A program made the position numbers and the translations under genes. This document shows, in pieces, positions 1-5,636 of a stretch of 8,042 nucleotides of DNA. The notes under the pieces were generated by a model that had not been told where the DNA came from, did no database searches, and saw nothing but the letters and a program-made list of their open reading frames with translations. Origin of the DNA: Desulfobacterales bacterium (lineage in GTDB: Bacteria; Desulfobacterota; Desulfobacteria; Desulfobacterales; Desulfobacteraceae); the NCBI GenBank assembly GCA_022361535.1, contig JAKSAU010001090.1, forward strand, positions 1 through 8,042, given 5' to 3'. The first letter of the stretch is position 1; every line of letters begins with the position of its first letter.

Positions 1-518
1 GGATGTGTTTTGAAGATATTCCGCATTGCATTTTAACTCACTGCTACCTTGACCATATTGGGGCGTGTGCAGATTTAAAAAAAGCAATACCGGAAATAAA
101 ATTTTATGCCCATCAATTAGATGCCAAACCAATTGAGGAGCCTGGGCATGATGACAGGACTGCCGCCTCTTGGTATGGTGTGATGTTTGAGCCTGTAAAA
201 TTGCACAGACGATTTGAAAAAGACACCATCCTCACGTTTGGCAACTATAAATTTCAATGCATACATACACCGGGGCATACTCCCGGTTCAATTTCCGTCA
301 TTGTTGAATCAGAAGGCAAAAAAATATTGTTCGGCCAGGATCTGCATGGTCCGTTTAACGATGATTTTTTATCAAATCTTTATGATTATCAGTCTTCCAT
401 GCAAACGCTATTGGAATTGAATGCTGATATTTTATGCGAAGGCCATTATGGTATTTTTCAGCCTGAACATCAGGTCAGAAAATACATTGAAACCTACAAA
501 TCTCAGAATCAGCCATAA
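1..518 (+). CDS. MBL-fold metallo-hydrolase, 3' portion (5' end outside window)
   Basis: This is the C-terminal part of a metallo-beta-lactamase-fold hydrolase. The frame is open to the left edge, and the first visible ATG (position 3) lies just ahead of the first metal motif. The family normally has an N-terminal beta-sandwich half before that motif, so the true start is almost certainly outside. Numbering from that Met, the metal-site residues are THCYLDHIG (12-20), His92 in HTPGHTPGS, Asp113 in FGQDLHGP, and His148 in EGHYG. The canonical first motif is HxHxDH. Here the second His is Tyr15, one base change away (TAC for CAC), while all the other ligands are kept. Such proteins are usually cytoplasmic, zinc- or iron-dependent hydrolases of thioesters, lactams or phosphoesters, and the substrate cannot be told. 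The gene is followed after 41 bp by an unrelated-looking gene on the same strand. The fold assignment is firm and the function is open. Confidence 0.85.
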   Translation, partial: MCFEDIPHCILTHCYLDHIGACADLKKAIPEIKFYAHQLDAKPIEEPGHDDRTAASWYGVMFEPVKLHRRFEKDTILTFGNYKFQCIHTPGHTPGSISVIVESEGKKILFGQDLHGPFNDDFLSNLYDYQSSMQTLLELNADILCEGHYGIFQPEHQVRKYIETYKSQNQP

Positions 519-559
519 TTAGAATCCATTGATAGTAGTCTGCAAGCCATAGGAAAAGC

Positions 560-1006
560 ATGTATTTCAAAATAACATATTCAGCTATTTACAACTGGAA
601 AGGTTCCGGAACCCAAAGAGAGCAAAGCAACCTAAGCCTAATGGATTCGTTTTGTCATTTGATTATTGCCCACGAAGCTACGACCGAGTGTGCCTGGGTG
701 CTCTTGGTAGATCAAGGAGACGACACGGGTATATCGGCAACCAACTGTGTTGAATATATTATCCCCAGAATTTGTGAAGATTTCACTTTGGAGATATCAA
801 ATATACGGGCGTTTGAAGTCTGGCCGCATCAAAAGGATGACCCAAGACTCAAATATACAGAAATCGTTATATCGGACGTAAATTTTAACAACGATGGAGA
901 TTGGATTCTTCAAAACTCCTGGAGACCTGTAGAAGACCAGGATGCCAAAATTCTTTCCCAGCTCATTGAAACGGTTGGGGATAAAGTAATTCGTGAAGAA
1001 ATATAG
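560..1006 (+). CDS. Hypothetical protein, 148 residues, family not recognised
   Basis: I do not recognise this protein. The ATG at 560 is preceded by AGGA at 551-554 with 5 nt spacing, a reasonable ribosome-binding site, and the frame runs uninterrupted to TAG. The product is acidic and soluble-looking. It has no signal peptide, no membrane segment, and no Cys/His metal motif. Aromatic and beta-prone stretches alternate (start MYFKITYSAIYNW; middle AFEVWPHQKDD; KYTEIVISDVNF), followed by a charged helical C-terminus. This would fit a small alpha/beta domain, but that is inference. It sits 41 bp after the MBL-fold gene on the same strand and could be cotranscribed with it. It converges on the SGNH hydrolase gene across a 326-bp gap. 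Sampled GC is about 43%, below the genes to the right. Confidence 0.7.
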   Translation: MYFKITYSAIYNWKGSGTQREQSNLSLMDSFCHLIIAHEATTECAWVLLVDQGDDTGISATNCVEYIIPRICEDFTLEISNIRAFEVWPHQKDDPRLKYTEIVISDVNFNNDGDWILQNSWRPVEDQDAKILSQLIETVGDKVIREEI

Positions 1007-1332
1007 TTATTCCTCCAATTCTTTGAACCTGAACGACTATATATGATTTAATCCCTTTACTGCACGACCCGTCCAACATCGTTCACTATAACGGTTCTTA
1101 AAAATATGTTCCTTTATAATGCGGTAAGGTTAATTATCGGTAGCAACATCAAATGACGGTATTGCTATTTGAGCGCTTAGGCCTGTTTGTTCTAAGAAGA
1201 CGGCATCAGGCGTATTTTTGTAAAAAATACGGCAGCCGTTTCTTAAAATAAACGGGCCGGGTATTTGTATATGGGATGCCCTTTTTCTCCAGGTCAATCG
1301 ATTTTTTTTTGAAAACTGGTATAATAAAAACT
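1007..1332. other. Non-coding interval between convergent genes
   Basis: This 326-bp interval separates the plus-strand hypothetical gene from the minus-strand SGNH hydrolase gene, whose stop codons face each other. I see no open frame of useful length on either strand. Its main content is the compound stem-loop at 1180-1258. It also holds a nine-T tract at 1302-1310 and a few weak short inverted repeats (GAACC/GGTTC and GAACG/CGTTC around 1025-1097). I cannot identify a convincing promoter. Confidence 0.7.
1180..1258 (+). repeat. 79-nt compound stem-loop (imperfect inverted repeat)
   Basis: The outer arms are 1180-1204 and 1235-1258. They pair over 21 Watson-Crick positions plus two G-U wobbles in plus-strand RNA, with one C/A mismatch and one bulged G. 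Nested inside is a second, perfect 9-bp hairpin, CGTATTTTT (1211-1219), loop GTA, AAAAATACG (1223-1231). Two of the three arm substitutions keep pairing only in the plus-strand transcript, which hints at selection on RNA of that strand. The right flank has no strong U-tract, so it is not a textbook intrinsic terminator. Alternatives are a bidirectional 3'-end stabiliser for the convergent genes, a small structured RNA, or a palindromic mobile-type repeat. Confidence 0.7.
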
Positions 1333-2058
1333 TTAAGAATCCCCTCTTTTGTCGGCAATTAAAGAATCACAGACCAGGTCAATGGCCTGGCCGGCCCAGA
1401 TGGTATGCAGTTTAGGACCAGGATGAAACCCGTCCTTTGCCATGAGATCCGACTCCAAAGGTATATTAAATTCCAGAAAATGCAGGCCTTTTTGTTTAGA
1501 TATCCACTTGGCCATTAAGCTATTCATTTCTTTAGCCTGTCTTCCCAGAAACCAGCCTAAAGGCCATGGAAGGGCGGGAAATTTTTCCATTGGCGGGACC
1601 GCTGAAATGACGATTTGCCTAATATTGCAACTATGTTTTAGATATGAAATAAGCTGTTTTTGCTGTTTAAGCCACTCTAAAGGTGGTACGCCGGATTTCA
1701 CATCATTTACACCAAGACTTGTCACAGCCAGATCGAACGTCCCCAGTTCTCTGGTTAACAATAACTCATTCATACCAGCCGTGGTGATCCCTGATTTTGC
1801 CAAAAGCATCCATGAAACTGAAAATTCTGATCCAAAACTTCTGACAAGTTGTCCTGCAAGACTGTTTTCCTGGCTGTCTACTCCGACACCCGCTGCGGCA
1901 CTGTCTCCAATAACAAGCAGCGTTATTTTGCGAGGCCCGGAACCATGAGTACCATGTCTTGGGCCATTTGCTTCAGGCAATCTTGGGGTAATCTTGCGTA
2001 CGTGTTTTCCCTGCCAGAGAAGAATTGGCCCAAGTGCAAGCTTTAGAATGTTGTCCAT
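1333..2058 (-). CDS. SGNH/GDSL-family hydrolase (esterase-like)
   Basis: This 241-residue protein has the family's blocks in order. Block I is VIGDSAAAG with nucleophile Ser53. The block II Gly is in AKSGIT (Gly90). Block III is LGVND with Asn118. Block V is DGFHPG with Asp209 and His212 completing the triad. Enzymes of this family hydrolyse esters such as lysophospholipids, acyl thioesters or acetylated sugars, and the actual substrate is not readable here. The N-terminus (residues 4-15, hydrophobic, then a basic RKITPRLPEANGPRHG stretch) resembles a conserved leader seen in related bacterial SGNH proteins. It is not a convincing cleavable signal peptide, so a cytoplasmic or membrane-associated location is likely. 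The start lies 9 bp after the stop of the M24 peptidase gene and lacks a strong Shine-Dalgarno, which suggests translational coupling. It converges with the plus-strand genes to the left. Confidence 0.88.
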   Translation of the reverse strand: MDNILKLALGPILLWQGKHVRKITPRLPEANGPRHGTHGSGPRKITLLVIGDSAAAGVGVDSQENSLAGQLVRSFGSEFSVSWMLLAKSGITTAGMNELLLTRELGTFDLAVTSLGVNDVKSGVPPLEWLKQQKQLISYLKHSCNIRQIVISAVPPMEKFPALPWPLGWFLGRQAKEMNSLMAKWISKQKGLHFLEFNIPLESDLMAKDGFHPGPKLHTIWAGQAIDLVCDSLIADKRGDS

Positions 2059-2067
2059 TGATTCAAC

Positions 2068-3270
2068 TTAAATCCGTGTGATGCCATCCGAATAGAGCGT
2101 CAGGCACTCAAGACCGCTTTTTGTAACCAAAAGAGTGTTTTCTATGCCGACCACCCCTTTGCCTGGAATGACCACCTTAGGCTCTAAAGCAAAGACCATT
2201 CCCTCTTCCAGTTCAAGGGTCTGTCCCTGTGCAATAAAGGGGAACTCGTCCAGCTCGACGCCCAGCCCATGGCCGGTGAACCGTATTCTGGGATGCGCTC
2301 CGCCCATGAACACATCTTCATACCCGCCTTTTTTTGCCATTGCTGCCATGGTGTCAAAAATGTCACCTGTAACAGCCCCTGGAACGGCTTGGGTCTTAAT
2401 ATGCTCCTGGATATCGAGCATGGCTTCATGGGCTTTGTATAAATCATCATCCAGATCACCTATAGAAAAGATCCGGGCATGGTCTGCCAGATACCCGTCC
2501 AATGCGAAAACATAATCCACCAATAACGGCTGGCCTGAAACGACCGTGTTCATTGAGGGGCCCTGCCCCACAAACGGATTCAGGCCGGGCCCGGCTGTGG
2601 GCGATGACAAAGAGCCTGGCACGGCAGCATCCGGACCGCACATAATATGTCCGTAAAACAGATGATTGTCCCACAGCCGCATACAAATGGTACCCTGGTG
2701 TCCAAGTTTTCTTGCATATGCTTCAAGTTGACCTGCAAGATCCACTTCAGTCATGCCCCCTTCAACAATTTCAGGCACCATGGCTGCCACCTGGTCAGCC
2801 TTTTGGGCTGCCCTGCGTATACATTCAATCTCAAATGAAGATTTTATTGCACGCTGCAACCGGACAACCAAGGAAATGTCTTTAATCTTCGCATCTGAAA
2901 ATATCTTTTGAAATTGAAAATATGTATTGGCAGGCATCACATCCATTTCAAGGCCAAGCGTTCCGGGAAGTGCCAGCCCTGCATCTGAAAGTGCATTTGG
3001 AATTTTTTTGGGACTCATCAAAGGGACAATAGCTGAAATGCCGGACTCAGCTTTTGCCCGGTCTATATCCTTGAATACCATAAACAGAGGATCACCTTGA
3101 ACCGGTACATATAACCAGCCCTGCTGGGTAGAGCCGGTGTAGTAAAACCGGTCTGCTTTTTGGACGATAAGTACTCCGTCCAGATGATCATCTGCCAAAC
3201 GTTCCTGGAGCCCTTTGATGCGGCTTTCGATTTCAGATACGTGAATAAGCTGCTGATACGGATGTTCCAT
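2068..3270 (-). CDS. M24-family metallopeptidase (Xaa-Pro aminopeptidase-like)
   Basis: This 400-residue protein has the two-domain layout of Xaa-Pro peptidases. A creatinase-type N-terminal domain covers roughly residues 10-145, followed by the pita-bread catalytic domain. All five dinuclear metal ligands are present: Asp252 (LVDYVF), Asp263 (ADHAR), His334 (FTGHGLG), Glu363 (ALEPK) and Glu377 (GIENT). The Asp-Asp spacing of 11 is the family norm. Such enzymes remove an N-terminal residue before proline, or act on related amides, and use Mn or Co. Ectoine-hydrolase-like or creatinase-like relatives share this fold, so the substrate is uncertain. There is no signal peptide, so it is cytoplasmic. 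The ATG at 3270 is preceded by AGGGGGG at 3277-3283. That site directly abuts the U-tract of a terminator-like hairpin, leaving no room for a promoter between them. It is followed 9 bp later by the SGNH gene. Confidence 0.9.
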   Translation of the reverse strand: MEHPYQQLIHVSEIESRIKGLQERLADDHLDGVLIVQKADRFYYTGSTQQGWLYVPVQGDPLFMVFKDIDRAKAESGISAIVPLMSPKKIPNALSDAGLALPGTLGLEMDVMPANTYFQFQKIFSDAKIKDISLVVRLQRAIKSSFEIECIRRAAQKADQVAAMVPEIVEGGMTEVDLAGQLEAYARKLGHQGTICMRLWDNHLFYGHIMCGPDAAVPGSLSSPTAGPGLNPFVGQGPSMNTVVSGQPLLVDYVFALDGYLADHARIFSIGDLDDDLYKAHEAMLDIQEHIKTQAVPGAVTGDIFDTMAAMAKKGGYEDVFMGGAHPRIRFTGHGLGVELDEFPFIAQGQTLELEEGMVFALEPKVVIPGKGVVGIENTLLVTKSGLECLTLYSDGITRI

Positions 3271-3283
3271 TTTTCGCCCCCCT

Positions 3284-3329
3284 AAAACGCAAACTGCAGC
3301 AGGCAGGTATGGTCACCCGGCTGCTGCAG
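3284..3329 (-). terminator. Probable rho-independent terminator after the dehydrogenase gene
   Basis: A perfect 9-bp inverted repeat, CTGCAGCAG (3294-3302) with CTGCTGCAG (3321-3329), is extended inside by C-G and GGT/ACC pairs. In the leftward transcript the stem is followed at once by UUUGCGUUUU (3293-3284), seven U in ten. It lies 30 bp after the dehydrogenase stop codon and ends one base before the M24 gene's ribosome-binding site. The interrupted U-tract suggests partial rather than complete termination. Confidence 0.55.
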
Positions 3330-3359
3330 CTTGGATTAAATCTTTATGTTAAGGATTAA

Positions 3360-4211
3360 CTATTTGTAGTCATAGAACCCTTTACCGGTTTTCCGTCCAA
3401 GCCAGCCGGCTTCTACATATTTTCTAAGCAATGGACAGGGCCTGTATTTTGAGTCTTTGAAGCCGTCATACAAGGTTTCCATGATGGCCAGACAGGTGTC
3501 AAGACCAATGAGGTCAGCCAGGGCCAGCGGTCCCATGGGATGGTTCATACCCAGCTTCATGACTGTATCAATATCTTCTGGCTTACCCACACTCTGATAG
3601 AGGCAGAATACAGCCTCGTTGATCATTGGCATCAGGATACGGTTAGCAATGAACCCGGGATAGTCATTGGCTTCTGCAGGCACTTTGCCGAATTTTTCAG
3701 ACAATTCCCAGGTTAACTTAAAAGTTTCGTCAGATGTGGCAATACCTTTTATAATTTCAACAAGCTTCATCAAGGGAACCGGATTCATAAAATGCATGCC
3801 GATGACCTTTTCCGGACGTGAGGTCTGGGCCGCAATCCGGCCAATTGGAATTGACGAGGTGTTGGTGGATAAAATCACATGCTCCGGGCAGATCTCGTCC
3901 AGATCCCTGAAAATCTGGAATTTAAGGTCTTCTCTTTCCACAGCCGCTTCAACCACAAAGTCTGCCTCAGCCATATCTTTAAGATCGGTTGTGGTTTTGA
4001 TCCGGCCAAGGATTGCGTCTTTGTCTGCTTCACTCAGCTTTTCTTTTTTTACAAGGCGTCCCAGAGATCCTGCGATGGTTGCCATGCCGTTCTCACAGAA
4101 CTCTTCTTTGATATCGCTCATGATTACATTGAGGCCAGCTGCAGCTGCTACCTGGGCAATACCGTTGCCCATCTGTCCGGAGCCTATTACACCAAAGGTT
4201 TTTACTTCCAT
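3360..4211 (-). CDS. hbd: 3-hydroxybutyryl-CoA dehydrogenase
   Basis: This 283-residue, full-length, monofunctional 3-hydroxyacyl-CoA dehydrogenase oxidises 3-hydroxybutyryl-CoA to acetoacetyl-CoA with NAD+, or reduces in the reverse direction. The N-terminal Rossmann motif is GVIGSGQMGNGIAQ (residues 7-20), with Asp33 at the end of beta-2, as expected for NAD preference. The active-site set is STNTSS (115-120), the catalytic His140 in GMHFMNPVP and Glu152. The NDYPGFIANRI segment begins the C-terminal dimerisation domain, and the C-terminal WLGRKTGKGFYDY is also typical. The ATG at 4211 has GGAG about 10 nt upstream. It is the third gene of a leftward set after icmF and the thiolase, separated from the thiolase by 168 bp that are mostly palindrome. 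The product of this enzyme is the substrate of the thiolase next door. Confidence in the family is high. Exact chain-length preference is inferred from similarity to short-chain enzymes. Confidence 0.93.
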   Translation of the reverse strand: MEVKTFGVIGSGQMGNGIAQVAAAAGLNVIMSDIKEEFCENGMATIAGSLGRLVKKEKLSEADKDAILGRIKTTTDLKDMAEADFVVEAAVEREDLKFQIFRDLDEICPEHVILSTNTSSIPIGRIAAQTSRPEKVIGMHFMNPVPLMKLVEIIKGIATSDETFKLTWELSEKFGKVPAEANDYPGFIANRILMPMINEAVFCLYQSVGKPEDIDTVMKLGMNHPMGPLALADLIGLDTCLAIMETLYDGFKDSKYRPCPLLRKYVEAGWLGRKTGKGFYDYK

Positions 4212-4262
4212 CTTTATATATCTCCTTAAATCCTTTTCGTTATTTAACGTACTTTTTTAGAT

Positions 4263-4381
4263 AAAATTAGGATTTTGGTTCGAGTTCAAGACGTAGGGAA
4301 TTTTTAACCGGAGTCATACATGAAGTATGACGAGGATTATAATTTCCCTGCAACGAAGAAATCGAATCAAAAGACAATTTT
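4263..4381. repeat. 119-nt imperfect palindrome between thiolase and dehydrogenase genes
   Basis: The arms 4263-4319 and 4325-4381 are about 70% complementary over 57 nt each, around a 5-nt loop (4320-4324). The core GTCATAC/GTATGAC is perfect. Further out, the AGGGAA/TTCCCT, TTTTG-TTCGA and terminal AAAATT/AATTTT blocks match with scattered mismatches and one 1-nt shift. The right arm overlaps the first bases of the thiolase stop codon (4380-4382). The element fills most of the intergenic space but leaves the dehydrogenase ribosome-binding site outside it. No U-tract follows on the leftward transcript. It could be a dispersed palindromic repeat or an intercistronic mRNA structure. Confidence 0.75.
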
Positions 4382-5555
4382 AGCGGTTTACAACCAATGC
4401 GACTGCTTCTCCACCCCCCAAACACAAAGAGGCTAAGCCAGTATTCACATCCCGTTTCTGCATTTCATAAAGCAGCGTGGTTAAAACCCTGCAGCCGGAT
4501 GCACCAATGGGGTGCCCTAAGGCCACGGAACCGCCATTAACATTCACCTTGGCCGGATCCAGTTCCAAGACTTTGTTGATCCCGGCTGATGTACCGGAAA
4601 AGGCTTCATTGATTTCAAACAGGTCTACATCACCGATGGATATACCTTGCTTTTTAAGAACCTTAGGAATGGCGTAGATAGGTGCCATGAGGACATATTT
4701 CATATCAATACCGTAAGAAGCCTGGGCACCAATTTCAGCCATGATGGTGCAGCCAAGTTCTTTGGCTTTGGCTTCGCTCATGACCACAACAGCAGAGGCG
4801 CCATCAGATATAATGGAGGCATTGCCTGCTGTGCCTACACCGTCCTTTTTAAAGGCAGGTTTCATTTTGGACAAAAACTCATAGGAGGTGTCCTGGGGAC
4901 ATTCATCTGTGTCAAATATTTTAGGATCACCCTTGCGCTGGGGAACTTCCACAGGCATTATTTCATCTTTGAACCGGCCCTCGGCAACGGCTTTATTGGC
5001 ACGCACATAAGATTCAGCTGCATATTTATCCTGGTCGTCACGGGTAACTTCCCATTTTTCCGAGCACAGCTCATTGGACATGCCCATATGGAAATCATTG
5101 ACAATATCCCACAAGCCGTCATGAATCATATGGTCTTCAATTCTTCCGGGTCCCATACGGTGTCCCCACCGGGCTTTGTCCATGTAATAAGGTGTCATGC
5201 TCATGGTTTCCATACCGCCTGCAACCACAACATCAGCATCGCCGCACTGAACAGCCTGGGCTGCCAGCATAACAGCCTTCAAGGAAGAACCGCATACTTT
5301 ATTGACTGTAATGGCTTCAACTTCCCAAGGAAGACCTGCTTTTACAACAGCCTGTTTGGCCGGGTTCTGGCCGTATCCGCATGGCAGCACCATACCCATG
5401 ATACATTCGTTGACTTCTGTTTCTTCAATATTGGCACGGCGGATGGCTTCTTTGATTACCATCCCGCCAAGATCTGTTGCTCCGATCTTGCTCAAGGTGC
5501 CGCCAAAGCTTCCCAAAGGGGTTCTGGTAGCACTGACAATGACTGCTTTATTCAT
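4380..5555 (-). CDS. thlA: Acetyl-CoA C-acetyltransferase (thiolase)
   Basis: This 391-residue protein has the length of a typical biosynthetic/degradative thiolase II. It cleaves acetoacetyl-CoA with CoA to two acetyl-CoA, or condenses two acetyl-CoA in reverse. The catalytic residues sit at the classical positions: nucleophile Cys88 in NKVCGSS, His348 in ALGHPIGASG, and Cys378 in LCLGGGEA, with the EINEAFSG motif between. No segment is missing. The ATG at 5555 has a clear AAGGAG about 8 nt upstream. The gene follows icmF after 81 bp and precedes the 3-hydroxybutyryl-CoA dehydrogenase gene on the same strand, so the three probably form one transcription unit. The context suggests thiolysis at the end of butyryl-CoA/isobutyryl-CoA oxidation, though growth conditions could reverse it. 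The stop codon overlaps the outer edge of a long palindrome. The symbol is by function only, and a broader-specificity beta-ketothiolase is possible. Confidence 0.93.
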   Translation of the reverse strand: MNKAVIVSATRTPLGSFGGTLSKIGATDLGGMVIKEAIRRANIEETEVNECIMGMVLPCGYGQNPAKQAVVKAGLPWEVEAITVNKVCGSSLKAVMLAAQAVQCGDADVVVAGGMETMSMTPYYMDKARWGHRMGPGRIEDHMIHDGLWDIVNDFHMGMSNELCSEKWEVTRDDQDKYAAESYVRANKAVAEGRFKDEIMPVEVPQRKGDPKIFDTDECPQDTSYEFLSKMKPAFKKDGVGTAGNASIISDGASAVVVMSEAKAKELGCTIMAEIGAQASYGIDMKYVLMAPIYAIPKVLKKQGISIGDVDLFEINEAFSGTSAGINKVLELDPAKVNVNGGSVALGHPIGASGCRVLTTLLYEMQKRDVNTGLASLCLGGGEAVALVVNR

Positions 5556-5636
5556 TTTAAGGCTCCTTTGTTCTTTTGACCTGACTATTTTTTAATCCAT
5601 TGTTTACATTTTACCGCCAATGTTAAAGGCTTTGTA

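Noticed and set aside
269..287. Inverted repeat ACCGGG/CCCGGT
   Set aside because: It lies in the codons of the conserved HTPGHTPG metal motif of the MBL-fold gene, so the repeat follows from the protein sequence.
1071..1258. Possible integron attC recombination site (GTCCAAC resembles an RYYYAAC core)
   Set aside because: No matching GTTRRRY partner lies at the other end, and the fold is a long continuous stem rather than the attC layout.
1320..1325. TATAAT resembling a -10 promoter box on the plus strand
   Set aside because: There is no acceptable -35 box about 17 bp upstream, and it would point into the antisense of the SGNH gene. The surrounding DNA is AT-rich, so a chance match is likely.
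1442..1948. 168-codon plus-strand frame across the SGNH hydrolase gene
   Set aside because: The minus strand encodes all SGNH catalytic blocks in one frame, while the plus-strand frame has none.
4647..5579. 310-codon open frame on the plus strand opposite the thiolase gene
   Set aside because: It is the antisense shadow of a well-conserved thiolase. Its translation shows no family motif and it has no ribosome-binding site of note.
5603..5627. Weak hairpin (ACATT/AATGT) between the mutase and thiolase genes
   Set aside because: There are only five continuous pairs in AT-rich sequence with no U-tract, too weak to call a terminator or regulator.
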